NCBI RefSeq assembly: GCF_963678635.1
Contig: NC_087063.1
Coordinates: 68,178,727 to 68,242,726 of the forward strand
DNA: 64,000 nt
From: Symsagittifera roscoffensis
Lineage: Eukaryota > Xenacoelomorpha > Acoela > Convolutidae
Reading direction: 5' to 3'
Part shown: piece by piece, positions 30,087 to 41,600 of the stretch
How positions within the stretch are numbered: the stretch's first letter is position 1
Layout: each line of letters opens with the position of its first letter
Position numbers and translations under genes: made by a program
Notes under the pieces: generated by a model
The model's input: only the letters and a program-made list of their open reading frames with translations
Databases searched by the model: none
What the model was told of the DNA's origin: nothing

Positions 30087-30890
30087 CGAATGGTCGAGAA
30101 AACAAGAGGCGGCAAGAAAGAAAATTAGAAGAATTTAGAAGTTTTAGAACTTCTAAACGACGAAAAAAGAAGAGAACAAAGGGATGATGGAGAAAAGTTA
30201 AAACTCAGAATTGTTTTATGTGTGTGAAAAACTCAAGTGAGAAACCAAGCAACCAAGTTGTAATTGAAAACTGAAACATTTAGTTGAGTTTTGAAATTGT
30301 TGCATTTATAAATTTGCATTTTGGTTTTAGTTGAAGTGGCTTTAGAGACACTCACTTATTATTTATTTAGAAAGGCTTGAGGGAAGAGTATATTTAAATA
30401 TTCCAGCCTGCATGATTGTTTTTAATCACTTAGGAAGACTGATCACTTTGTGGTGACATGAAAAACTTGAGTAACTTCTTGAGGAGGGAGGTTGTTGCAT
30501 TGTTCTTTCTAACCACAAGGTCTCTTGGTTTTAATATTCAGGACAATAAACAAGCAGGATTTCCGAAGGGAAGGAGCATAGTAGGATAATTTTAGCTTGT
30601 TGGTTGGCAGGACTGTCCTGCAAGCCAACACCTTTTAAATCTAGGAGAAAAAGTTTCAATCGGGACATTGACACTGGAAGTCGGAAAATATGTTTTATCT
30701 TAAGTCATATCCTCAATGTGCAGATTAATGAAAGAATTTGAAGGCTATAGTGATGTAGTATGATGCCATTTATATTCTGCAGTGAGTCGATGTGACGTAG
30801 ATAAAAGTAATTTCGTGCATTTTGTAAATTCTGTTCGATGACACTGTGACCATTTAGAACATTGCGCGATTCAATGAGGACATTGACCGG
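30087..30890 (+). other. 3' untranslated stretch of element B
   Basis: No gene is seen in these 0.8 kb, which lie between the end of the third frame and the polypurine-type tract. The sequence is AT-rich and matches D (57278-58099) on the opposite strand. It contains a conserved hairpin at 30599-30629. Confidence 0.6.
30599..30629 (+). other. Conserved hairpin in 3' untranslated stretch
   Basis: Fifteen-base arms (GTTGGTTGGCAGGAC and GTCCTGCAAGCCAAC) pair around a single T. There is one G-U pair and one mismatch. The GCAGGAC-T-GTCCTGC core is identical in D at 57546-57576, while flanking bases differ. Confidence 0.5.
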
Positions 30891-30905
30891 ACTGTCCGGG
30901 GAGTA
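30891..30905 (+). promoter_or_regulatory. Polypurine-type tract before the B 3' LTR
   Basis: ACTGTCCGGGGAGTA ends directly at the TG of the 3' LTR, which is where plus-strand priming takes place. D has the same tract at 57264-57277. It is short and not purely purine, but the position and the conservation support it. Confidence 0.65.
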
Positions 30906-31075
30906 TGTGACATTCGACCAGAATGGCCAAAATGCAATTTATGCAGGATTCGAATTTTGAGCAGTAAGCCTTCCGAGTTGATGATTTCGAAGGATTAGCG
31001 ACGTTGTTGGAACGTTTAGCCAAACGGTGAGGGCTGGAATATTCTGGTATTTTAAATTTTCAAAAATTCGAATGA

Positions 31076-31083
31076 TGACGTCA
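31076..31083 (+). promoter_or_regulatory. TGACGTCA (CRE/bZIP-type) site in B LTR
   Basis: An exact palindromic CRE. The D LTR has TTACGTCA at the matching place. It may be a promoter element in the U3 part of the LTR. Confidence 0.4.
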
Positions 31084-31224
31084 CATTTCTGAGAAATGCT
31101 GAAACGGCCATTTTAACAAAAAGCGAGTGAAAAACAGAACAACTTTTATCTGCGATTGCGAACAGTACGAAAATCGAGATTGGAGAACGACAACGAACTA
31201 CAGAATAGCAGAGAACGTTCCGAG

Positions 31225-31256
31225 TTGCAACTATTGTGCTGCTACAATAGTTGCAA
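31225..31256 (+). other. 13-bp perfect hairpin in B LTR
   Basis: TTGCAACTATTGT and ACAATAGTTGCAA pair perfectly around a 6-nt loop. In D the hairpin persists (56927-56956) with two paired substitutions that keep complementarity. Confidence 0.6.
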
Positions 31257-31825
31257 GGCCGTTGCCAACAACGGTGAAGGGTGAGAACCAGCCTTCCGGA
31301 TTAGCAAGAAATCAAGAGTAAGGAGCTTGATTCGGCGGATTCAAGAATCCGGAAGGGTCTCGGGACGGAAACTTTTATTAACTCACATAAACTTTTAGCA
31401 TCCTGTCATGTCCTGACTTGAATTTAACTGATATTTTGATTAGTTTTGACAAGGATGAGGTGCTAGGAGTTGGGGGAAAGGGTTGATCCATCTTCGATGG
31501 AGATGATGATTTTTATCTACTGAACAAAAACAATAGTAATATAATAAGTAGTAGCCCTGTTTTTAGGAGTGACCTCGTGGTCTGGGGATACAGAGACCCA
31601 GCCATGAGCTCACTATTTTTGCATGTAATTCAGTTAATTTGAGCGTTCTGGTCGAAGCCGGAGAGCAGTAACGTTTTTGTCGACCCGATGTAAGAAAGAC
31701 CACCGAAAAGTACTGGCTTGGTAGAGACGGTGAAAAACATGCAAAGCTCTGTTTAGACGCTAGCCAGTCGTCTTAAGACTTAGTTTTGTTATCCGTCGAT
31801 ATGTATCTTCCGGGCGAATGTTACA

Positions 31826-32888
31826 ATATTCCGTTTTCTTCGAGAGTCGGAACAATAAACAAGGATAGCCAAAAGCTTCGCAATTGAAAATAAAACGTTA
31901 AAATATTGTCTGAAGTTCTTTGTGCGAGAAACATGTCCAGACATATAACGGAAAAAGCAGTAGAGCAAGTTCAAATATAATATTTGTAAAAGAACCTATA
32001 AAATCCAACAAACATCTGTGAAAATCAACGGTAAACAAATTGACTACCAACAAACCTTTTTATAACTAAAATAAATTCGGAAAATTAGATCAAGAGTATG
32101 AAATATGTCATTAAAGTCAAAAAAGGGTCAACAGAAACAACTTTCAGTATTGTACAAATTAGAATTACAAAAAACTAGCTTCAAATTAAGCAGCATTTCA
32201 TTTGTAATTCAAGGAATTATTACTGGAAACGAGTGAAGAATTAGAAAATGAGAAAAATTACATAGAGACGAACCCAAGCTTCGCATCATTTGCGATACAA
32301 AAGTGAATGACTATGATTACCAGCAAAAGAAAAGAAAAATCATAACATGAAAAAACTTCAAAAACATGTTTATTCAAAAATTGTAAAAACAGACAAAAAG
32401 TTCCTGGAACCAAATTACCTGCACCATTAGAAACTTTACAAAAGCTTTCAACATGCTAAAAAGAAACCGAACTTTTCTGCGGGACCTAGGTCGACAAAAA
32501 AATAGCGGACACGATAGGCTAATATATTGAAAATTTTTCAGTTTCCACAAAACAAAACAAGTCACGTCTGAAATAGAACTTCTGGGTTTTGAACTTCAGG
32601 TGTTCTCACTACACCAAATACCGATTCCAAAAAAAACACTCCTAAATTATACAGAAACAACTTCCACGGAGAGGCAAAGCGAAGCTTCGCAACACTTGCA
32701 ATTCAAAACACACATTGCTCAACAAAATAGAGAATGAAAAAAAGACAAGCCAAAAAAAAACGTGAAAATTTATGTGAGAAAAATTACAATTTTAAATTAT
32801 TACAAGAATTTAAATCGACGTAAAAAAATGTGTTCATAAAAAAAAACAATTTTTGTCAGAGTGGGTATACTAAAAAAACTGATATCAA
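31826..32888 (+). other. Spacer between elements B and C
   Basis: An AT-rich stretch with no credible gene. A short motif AAGCTTCGCA recurs near 31873, 32278 and 32691 with loosely similar flanks, so it may be a decayed repeat. Nothing else is recognised. Confidence 0.5.
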
Positions 32889-33772
32889 TGTGCCAGTCGG
32901 TCATATTTGGAAGTTTGACCTTGAGAAAAGCAAGAGCACTTAATTTTGGGGTGAAATTTAATTTTTCAAAAATTCGAATGGATCCTGTCATGCACGATTT
33001 TCTCGCGATAACTGAAAACCGAAAAAGAGAAATCAGAACGATCGAATAACAATCGCGGGAAAGTTGTCAGATAAAAACAAGTGGAAAATTGCTATTCGCA
33101 ATTTCCATCATAGTGAACAAGAGTAGAGCTGTCCTATCTGAAATAGAAGACAGAGTATTCCCGAGAGAGCAATTATTCGAACTGGACCAGAGTGAACCTT
33201 CGACGGAAAGGTGGACAGCTTGAGTGTCCCAATGGTTCACATAAAACTTCATTCTAGAGTTCAAACTTACCTCTGCCATTCAAACTGACAAACATTGAAC
33301 TTATCTAGTTATCTTAGTTAATTCTAGAGTTGCTCACCCATTTAATTACCTCCTGTGCTTGAGCGCATCAGCATGTGAGTCCTTAATTTCAATTTCTAGA
33401 GTGTGTTCTATGATTGTTATGTTGAGGTAAGGCGAGTTTTAGGTTGATCCATCTGAAATGCATCAAAGTTCCACTGTCTAATAAAAAGTAACTTAACGGA
33501 TTGTTCCGACCCGGTTTTTAACGGCGTTCATGTATTTTGGGTATCTAGAGACCTAAGTATGGGGAAGTTCTTAATTCTAGAGTGCGGGGATATTTTAGTA
33601 GTAGCCTTTAAGCTGTAACGGGTCGTAGTCTCATGTCACAAACGAACCGAATTGGCTCCGACTGATTTGAGGTAGAAAAACACAAGAGATAGTGTCCCTG
33701 ACTCTTGAGCCAATGGTTATAGGGCCTATTTTTCTTAAGCCTCATGTGTGACTACAGTAGACGAATGTTACA
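32889..33772 (+). repeat. 5' LTR of element C
   Basis: An 884-bp LTR, TGTGCCAGTC at the start and GTTACA at the end. It is close to identical to the 3' LTR with a small number of scattered differences, mostly in the first 200 bases. It carries AATAAA at 33480-33485, directly after a GATCCAT hairpin (33446-33464) that has one broken pair in this copy. Confidence 0.94.
33480..33485 (+). terminator. AATAAA polyadenylation signal in C LTR
   Basis: An exact AATAAA, repeated at 54443-54448 in the 3' LTR, about 290 bases before the LTR end. In the 3' LTR it would end the element transcript. Confidence 0.4.
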
Positions 33773-34253
33773 CAGTGTTTTTATGGCGCTCCTGGGTGTT
33801 TACGACATCAAGACTACGGAGTCGAACCCACTTGAGACAGCTTCGGGCTGCATGCCCATTCTAGAGTACCGGTGGTACGGTTCGGCAGGAACGTGCAAAC
33901 CTTCCGGTTGTACCGTGATAGCTTTTTAAGAAAACTCGAGAAAACTTCCTGATACGCTCTCCGAACGAGGCTTAGCTAACCGAGTAAGGGGGGCAACTAG
34001 GGGGACAAAAACACGAGCAAAAAGACAAAAAGCAAAACAAAAACCAAAAAAGAATAGAAATAGGAACAAAAACCATGAAACGAAAAAAGACAGTGACTTT
34101 GACACCAGATTAGTTGGATCAAACCTTTATATTAATTAAATAGTATACCCATACTGTTTTACAAGTTCGATCAACCTAGCAATTTAACCCAGTAACCTCA
34201 ATAAAGTGCCCGAGTGTGGGGCGTTGTCAAGTGTTTTTAAATAGCTTGGAACT

Positions 34254-34452
34254 TAGCTGGACAACTAGGAGACTTGACTGGAAGAGGTGACCAGCCGAGT
34301 GGGAAAGTGGTTCAGGAGCACTTGAGCTGAACCAATAGGAGACTTGACTGGAAGAGGTGACCAGCCGGGTGGGAAAGTGGTTCAGGAGCACTTGAGCTGA
34401 ACCAATAGGAGACTGGACTGGAAAAGGTGACCAGTCGAGTGGGAAAGTACCC
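34254..34452 (+). repeat. 70-bp tandem repeat in C leader
   Basis: Three units of 70 bp, each with GGTGACCAGCC and GAGTGGGAAAGTGGTTC, are the counterpart of the A repeat at 7931-8123. Unit number is the same in A and C. Confidence 0.9.
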
Positions 34453-35307
34453 AAGAAGGATTTGGCAGTTCTCGAGTTCTCAAGTTGGGCAGAACGGGTA
34501 TCGTTAAAATCCACATTACATTATAGGAGATAAGTGTAAAATTGGATAAGCGAAATCCCCCGGTTTTGAGGAACGTTTTTACTTAAGCAGGCCTGGAGAC
34601 AGGTCTACGGTTTTCTCTTGAGAGGTTTAGCACCCGGCGCTTAAGGTAATTTTAGGCTTAAGAAGGGGGCTAAAAAGGGGGGAGGTTAGAAGGGCGGCTG
34701 GTTAAGTTAGAGGTTGGCGGTTATAATTTGTACAAAGGGGGGACTCATTAGAGTAACTAATTGCTCGGCATCGTCGACTTAGTTACATTAGATATTTACA
34801 CGCGTTGGTCATAGGAAACGGATATACAAAATTAGAATCAGGTTAAGGTAGGTACCCTGGTCGGATCGGTAGGGGGGAACGGACATAGACAGTTTTTGTG
34901 ATACCCCATAAGATCGCTAGCAGGGGGGAAGAGAACGCGTGGCAATTAGGTACCAGACATTTTTTCGATAAAAGGTAGACATTTGTCACCTTTGAATTTT
35001 AGGTGGGCTCATCTCTCTGTTTTTATTACTTTTTCTTGCTTAGATTTTTGTTGCATTTTGGTAAGGATTTGTGTTTGGCTTTTATACGAACAGGTGATCA
35101 CAAGATACCTGCGCACAGGTTTTGGTTTCAAGTTGCTTGGAACATTGAAAAAGAGGCAACTAAAAAAAGGGGGGTCAGCATTTGGCCATTAAGAGAGAGT
35201 TTTTGGGAAAATTTTTACTAGAGCTTGAGTGATGATACAAGGTACAGTGAATCAAGAAGTCCCGATAACGAAGAAGAAAGAGGTCCCACCGCTCAGACAC
35301 TTGTCAA

Positions 35308-35963
35308 CAGTCTTGGGACAGTGCAGTCCTGGGACAGTCTTGAAGCAGAGCAGTCTTGGGACAGTGGGCTTGGGACACTAGCCTTGGGACAGGGGTCTTG
35401 GGACAGTAGTCTTGGGACAGTGGTCTTGGGACAGTGGTCTTAGGACAGTGGTCTTGGGACAGTGGTCTTGGGACAGATGTCTTGGGACAGTGGTCTTGGG
35501 ACAGTGGTCTTGGGACAGTGGTCTTGGGACAGTGGTCTTGGGACAGTGGTCTTGGGACTGGTCTTGGGACAGTGGTCTTGGGACAGTGGTCTTGGGACAG
35601 TGGTCCTGGGACAGTGGTCTTGGGACAGTGGTCTTGGGATAGTGGTTGGGACAGTGGTCTTGGGAAACTAGCCTTGGGGCACTAGCCTTGGGACAGTAGT
35701 CTTGGGACACTAGCCTTGGGACAGTAGTCTTGGGACAGTAGTCTTGGGACACTAGCCGTGGGACAGTAGTCTTGGGACAGTGGTCTTGGGACACTGGCCT
35801 TGGGACACTAGTCTTGGGACACTAGCCTTGGGACAGTAGTCTTGGGACAGTAGTCTTGGGGCACTGGCCTTGGGGCACTGACCTTGAGGCAGTACTCTTG
35901 GTACAGTCTTGGGACAGTGGTCCTGGGATAGTACTCTCAGGACAAGGGTCTTGGGACACTGAC
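35308..35963 (+). repeat. 14-bp minisatellite in C leader
   Basis: About 45 units based on CAGTGGTCTTGGGA, with a central run of nearly uniform copies and diverged edges such as CACTAGCCTTGGGA. It is in the same place and orientation relative to the element as the A array, but the variant order is different. The array therefore rearranges faster than flanking sequence. Confidence 0.93.
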
Positions 35964-36294
35964 GGAAAGTACTAGGACAGTACCGAACAGTCTTGGAACA
36001 GTAGAAAGAAGCCTGGGACGGTACAAAGAAGAGTAGGGACGGTAATTGAAAGTCTTAAGACGGTATAAAAAATTGAAGTGAAATTACAATAAGTGTTTTG
36101 AGACAGAATTAAAACAGAACAATACTAGTCGGAACCCGGTACGGTTGAGACCACAAATAAAGAAAGTTTCACGAAAGGTTTTTATCACGTTGTATATTTC
36201 CTTTTAAGAATTTGTTTCCACAAAAGATTTTTTTCTTAGAATAGAATTGTGTATATAATAATATTGTAAATAAGAGTAATTGTAAATAGAAATA

Positions 36295-38670
36295 ATGAGA
36301 CGGAGTAGGGTACCGGTGCTCGAAAAAAGGTCAAGTGGATCAAACACGAAATATAACTCGTCGCTGCGCGGAACGACATCAATGGGCCCAAGCAAAACAA
36401 AAGATAACTTTTCAGTTAGCATGGTCAGCACGAGGAGTAGTACCGAGAACAAGACGGGAGAAGGTGCTAAAGACAAACAGGTGGAGCCCACAATTGAAAT
36501 CGATCTAGAGACACCAGACCAGAGCGCAGATGAAGTGGAGAAGAAGACTACGGAATCCACACCGATGCCCCATATGGAAGATCAAAATCCAAAAACCGTG
36601 GAGTTTTCGCCGATAGACGCGTTGGAAGACACAACAGGCAATACCCGAGAAACGGTGAAAGACGACTCTCAAGTAAAGAAAACATCATTTACAGAAAAGT
36701 TGGCGATGATGGTCGGAATGAAATCGAAGGACAACACGGCCGAAGAATCAAAAACTGAAAGAGCACGAACATTTGGGACAGTGAGCGCGAAGACGACAGA
36801 AGCTGACCTAAAGGAAGAACAAGCCAGAACGGAAGCGACAGCCGAAAACAAGACAACGGCTGATCATGAAACAGCTACTCTTGAGCTTGGCGACCTGATG
36901 ACAAAACTAAATCAGATCGACAAACAATTAAAGTACAGTGAAGAAGATAGAGACCTAATAAGGAAAGAGTTGAAATACAACAAACACGAGTATCTGGATA
37001 GTTATTTTAACCTGGCTAAGGCGACAGATGAGAGACTCCAGCAGATGTCGGACAAGGTAGATGCCACCAATGAAGAACAAGATAAGAACATCAAAAGAGA
37101 TATGCAACAGTTGAAAAACCGATATGATGATGTCAACAGCCAATTAGGTAGCCTGGAAAAGAGAATGGACACAATGAACAGGAATCAGGCCGAAAGTTCG
37201 TGTGCAATACAGGCGAAGTTGGATGCAATCTTGAGAAATTCTACCTCACAAGAAAGACCGGCAGCGGATCGCACGCAAGGCACCAGAGTGGACTTCGTGG
37301 AACCACAAAGGAACAAACGGCAATCGACACCGTTGCCTTTAAACCGGGATGCGATAAGCATAGCACCAACGGCTGCTAAAACAATCATGAAAAATGGGAC
37401 ATCAAACACAACGAGTGGTCCGGGAGACTCAACAGCTAGCAGCAACGCAGGTCCGGGTGCCATGACGTGGGCAAGCACTTGGGAGATGATGAACAGGACT
37501 CTAGAGGCCTTCGCCACGAGGAACACTGACTCGAGCGATAGGAGAGACGGAAAATCAAGAAAAACTTTCAAGAAGCCAAAAGAATTCAAAGACAACTCCG
37601 ATGGATGCATTGACACGTGGGTGGAAGTGATGAGATTACATCTAGAGCAAGATAACTTAAATGATGAAAGGCAAGCATGCACAGCCATACTCAGCAACCT
37701 GGAAGGCACGGCATTAAAATGCGTGGTTGCAAAGAAAGAAGAAGAACGCGATACCGCGGACAAAATCTTCAAAATATTGCTGAATCGATTCGGGTCAGGC
37801 ATGAAGGGTCACCAAGCGATGATGCGATTTGAAAAGAGAAGGCAGAGGGACGATGAGTCAATTGATCGGTTCCTAGATGACCTTGAGAGCATGAGAAGAA
37901 GGATTGACCCAGAGGAGTCGACAAACAGAAGAAACTTTAGCATTGCCTCGAAGTTCATTGATGGGGTAAAAAGTGATGACTTAAGAACAATGTTAGCAAC
38001 ATACTACACATTGTCGAAAGACAGCGCACCAACCCCAGAAGAAATGAGACAGAAATCAAGGGAATACATGCTGATGAAGCCCAAAAAATACTCATATTCA
38101 GAAAACAGGAATACTCAAGGGGGAGGCCAACCCCAGAGGTCATCATGGTACAAGCCTAGAGATGACATGGACAAGCGCAGATCATGCGCGAACTGCGGGT
38201 CGGCGGATTACCACGTAGCTGACTGCACAACATACAAACAAGGCATGAAGAGCCTAGGATACGCACCAGATGAGGAGGACATGAGCCAGATGGAGGAACA
38301 CGAGTACTATAGTGGCTTAATCATCAAGATAGGCGCAAGATGCTTCTTCTGTAACCAAGAGGGGCACTTCAGAATGGATTGTCCCTTGTTCTGGGAAGCG
38401 ATCAAGGACCAGAGTCACCCCAAACATAAGTTGGCATTAGCGGCGGTGCAGAATCAGCGGAATAGACAAAACGAGTTTGAATCTAGGAACTTAGGAGCAC
38501 CAAGCACGGAATTGCCGACGAAAACAGTGAAAGCTGTAACACATGTTAATGGTGCGATAGAATCCGCGGCCGGGAACTCTCTAGAGATAAACTATGAGAA
38601 AGCGGCGACGGAAGCAATTGCCATAGTGAAACAGGATCTGGCTGCGAAAGAAATAGAGCAACGACTATAG
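36295..38670 (+). CDS. Gag of element C, ended by a nonsense codon
   Basis: A 791-codon frame with the same start as A. It has a coiled coil near residues 198-312, a capsid-like region near 435-560 and two zinc knuckles. The first knuckle begins at Cys631, but the usual histidine is tyrosine (the A copy reads HH where C reads YH). The second is canonical. The frame ends at TAG 38668-38670, where A reads AAG, and the same frame continues into protease. This is a premature stop, not a true Gag end. Confidence 0.9.
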   Translation: MRRSRVPVLEKRSSGSNTKYNSSLRGTTSMGPSKTKDNFSVSMVSTRSSTENKTGEGAKDKQVEPTIEIDLETPDQSADEVEKKTTESTPMPHMEDQNPKTVEFSPIDALEDTTGNTRETVKDDSQVKKTSFTEKLAMMVGMKSKDNTAEESKTERARTFGTVSAKTTEADLKEEQARTEATAENKTTADHETATLELGDLMTKLNQIDKQLKYSEEDRDLIRKELKYNKHEYLDSYFNLAKATDERLQQMSDKVDATNEEQDKNIKRDMQQLKNRYDDVNSQLGSLEKRMDTMNRNQAESSCAIQAKLDAILRNSTSQERPAADRTQGTRVDFVEPQRNKRQSTPLPLNRDAISIAPTAAKTIMKNGTSNTTSGPGDSTASSNAGPGAMTWASTWEMMNRTLEAFATRNTDSSDRRDGKSRKTFKKPKEFKDNSDGCIDTWVEVMRLHLEQDNLNDERQACTAILSNLEGTALKCVVAKKEEERDTADKIFKILLNRFGSGMKGHQAMMRFEKRRQRDDESIDRFLDDLESMRRRIDPEESTNRRNFSIASKFIDGVKSDDLRTMLATYYTLSKDSAPTPEEMRQKSREYMLMKPKKYSYSENRNTQGGGQPQRSSWYKPRDDMDKRRSCANCGSADYHVADCTTYKQGMKSLGYAPDEEDMSQMEEHEYYSGLIIKIGARCFFCNQEGHFRMDCPLFWEAIKDQSHPKHKLALAAVQNQRNRQNEFESRNLGAPSTELPTKTVKAVTHVNGAIESAAGNSLEINYEKAATEAIAIVKQDLAAKEIEQRL

Positions 38671-41600
38671 CTGGAGATCGAAAGACAGAATTTCAACGAA
38701 GCATTAACCGGATCAAACCCAACACCAGAGGCTGTAGCAGGCTCAACAAAGACCGGGAATTGTAACACTATAAAAATGGTGACGGGAAAGCCATTCGGCA
38801 TATCGAAAATCGGGGCTAGAATAATGTCGATAATCACAGTGGGCGGCCACGAGGTAACCAGAAACTTGAGCGAACCGAGCGACCAGACAATAATGCACAT
38901 TGACGTGTACGCAGATTACTTGAGTTGTATAAGCCCACAAACGACTTCTAGAGCGCTGAGAGCACTACTCACGAGAGGGGGCAGCAAGTCGGTACGTGTT
39001 GACAAAAGATATACTGAAGCTTATGGTCCACACGAGGTGACGCTGAATATAGATGGAATAAACATCTATACCAAGACAATGATAACATGTGACGAAGACC
39101 TAATTGGGCAAATCTACGTAGGGAAAGAAGAGTTGAAAGTGAGATCAATTGGACACTGCGCTATGCTTGAAGAAGATGCGATGCACATCGGGACAGAGGC
39201 AGATGTGACAGGGCACGTGCTAGACATAAGTGGCAAAAAGACTCAGTTACGTGGGTTACTTGATACGGGAGCAGTCTTGAGCGTCATACCAATCGAAACT
39301 TGGGAACGGATGGGCTTTGACAAAGGTGATTTGATAGACTCGAGAATACGGCTGTCAGCTGCAAACAAAGGGGCCCTTCGGGTGCTGGGTAGGACGCCGA
39401 TAATAGCCCTCAATTTGGGGGAACGTAACCTGTGGATGAGCTTTATCGTGGTAGAAAACCTAGATGAATCTGACCAATTCATTTTGGGCAGAGACTTCAT
39501 CAGGAATTTCGACGTAACGATTGATCTAAATAACGCAATGTTCAGGATACGAAACCCGGATAGGAGGTACGCAATCAAACCGGTAAATTTAATAATGGCA
39601 AATGAAAACAAGGCACCGGTATTCTTGGGTAGGAGGGTGAGGCTAAAAGCGAATGAAGCGGCAATCGTAGGCTTGAGGATGAAAAATTACAATGAACTAA
39701 GTGACAACAAGCAAGTGTGTATAGTTCCGAATCCTAATAGTCAAAGTGCTGCTGTTTTAGGAAGATCCTTCTCGATAACGAAGAGCGGCCTCTGCGTCAG
39801 TGTCTTGTTGAATACCAATGATATACCGATCACGATACAGAGAGGGAGGAAACTGGGATATGCTTTACCGGTTAAAACTCGATATGAAACGATCGAGAAC
39901 TCAAAACAAAATGAAGTTGTTGATTGTCCCAATCATAGGGACAAAATTTGTATCTTGAGACGATTGCAGAAAATAAAAGAGTCTTCAGGTCTTATTAAAT
40001 CACTTAAGTCAGAAACGGATGATGGGCTGTCGAGCTGTTCAAACTTTCCAGAGCGACCCACACTAGATGAAATGCTAACTGATAAACCGGTTCTGCCGGA
40101 GATTGAACATTTGAGGGGCAAACTGAAAGATGAACAGCTCGAAGCCATCAAGGACGTACTAGAGCGGAACGAGGAAGTTTTTTCGAGGCATAAGGCGGAT
40201 ATCGGGTGTTGTAATTTCGTTGAGCATGAAATAGAACTTGAGGAAAACGCGGTACCACACAGGGAGGGGGCGAGGCGCATGACCCCACACAAATCGGACG
40301 CGTGTAGAAAAGAGATCGAGACGTTACTAGAGTATGACATGATAGAACCATCCAAGTCACCGTGGGCGTGTGGAGTAGTGATGGCCAAAAAGAAAGGCGA
40401 CCAGTTGAGGTTTTGTTGTGACTTTCGATAAATGAACTCCGTCACGGTGAAGGATGCCTATCCCATACCTAGGATTGATGAGAGCCTCTCGAAGTTAGGT
40501 GATGCAAAATTTTTTACGACTCTTGATTTAGGCTCGGCCTTTTGGCAGGTACCACTAAGGAAGCAGGACAGGGACAAGACAGGGTTTGCCTGCGAGTTGG
40601 GTCTGTTTCAATGGAAACGGATGCCGTTTGGACTCTGCAATGCCACAGCCACGTTTCAGCGGTTGATGGCACACGCGCTGATAGGCGTGACGAAGAAGTA
40701 TGGCAACCTGGTAATGTGCTACGTGGATGACGTGGTAATAGCGACGCCAACACTGGAAGACCACATTGAGAGACTTGACGAAGTGTTTGCATGCATGAAG
40801 AGGTCGGGGCTAAAGTGTAAACCATCAAAGTGCGAGATACTCAAGGACTCAATAAAATACTTGGGCAGGATGGTAGACAAGCACGGCATCAGACCTGATA
40901 CGGACGCCGTGGAAGCAGTCCTGACCTGGAAATCACCGAAGACAGAGCACCAGTTGATGAGCTTCCTGGGTTTCGCTAACTATTATAGAGAATTCATCAA
41001 AGGCTATGCGGACAAGGTATACCCGATGCAACAATTAATGAGACACAAGGGCAAGAAGTTCACGTGGAACAACGCAGCAGAAGAGACATTCCAGAGAATA
41101 AAAAAAGAACTATGTGAGGCACCAGTACTAGGTATGCCGACTGAGAAAGGGATGTACGTGCTGGACACTGATGCGTCAGTAGTCGCGATTTCTGGGATTC
41201 TCCACCAAGAACAAGAATGGAATGGGAAGACAGTCTTGAGACCAATAGCGTACGGGAGCAAAGTCCTGAGTGACACGGAAATGAAGTACGGAGCACCGAA
41301 AGCAGAGATGTTCGCGGTGGTTACCTTTGTCGAGAAATACAGGTCATACCTGGGCAGTGAGCCATTCAAGTTGCGAGTCGACAATCAATCGAGCACTGAG
41401 CTGGCTGAAAACGTACTCAATGGACCAAAGTTACATTGGGAGGTGGATAGTTCGCCTGGATGGATATAACATGATAATTGAGCATAGAACACGAGATAAA
41501 CATCAGAATGCCGACAGCTTGAGTAAAAAGACGGAGTTCTATGAGAGACAAGAGCAAAGAGAGGCAGACAGACCTGAAATCAAAGATGGCTTCTCCTTCA

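Larger units (their letters stand above)
9498..31825 (+). mobile_element. Element B: giant Ty3/Gypsy-type retrotransposon
   Basis: Order on the plus strand: leader with GGAGGGGT-type repeats, Gag-Pol frame (12343-21945), third frame (22342-30086), 3' untranslated stretch, polypurine-type tract and 3' LTR (30906-31825). It belongs to a family related to but clearly different from A/C. D is the same family. No B-type 5' LTR is seen between element A and the B leader, so the left boundary is where A's LTR ends rather than a true terminus. The coding region is mostly long and open, with two nonsense codons and one frame-changing deletion. Confidence 0.85.
30906..31825 (+). repeat. 3' LTR of element B
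   Basis: A 920-bp LTR, TGTGACATTC at the start and GTTACA at the end. It matches the D LTR along its length and shares short blocks with the A/C LTRs, such as CAAAAATTCGAATG and TTGATCCATCT. It holds a bZIP-type TGACGTCA at 31076-31083, the hairpin at 31225-31256 and the TCCAT/ATGGA hairpin at 31487-31501. There is no second B LTR in the window to date it against. Confidence 0.87.
33773..36294 (+). other. 5' leader of element C
   Basis: A 2.5-kb leader collinear with that of A. It has a candidate primer-binding site (TGGCGCTCCTGGGTG, 33784-33798), a 70-bp tandem repeat and a 14-bp array. No gene is called. A 95-codon open frame antisense to the 70-bp repeat exists in both copies and is treated as a by-product of the repeat. 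Confidence 0.75.

Noticed and set aside
32581-32630. tRNA-like D-arm and T-loop segments on the minus strand
   Set aside because: There is no anticodon arm and no acceptor stem; at best a very decayed tRNA-derived fragment.
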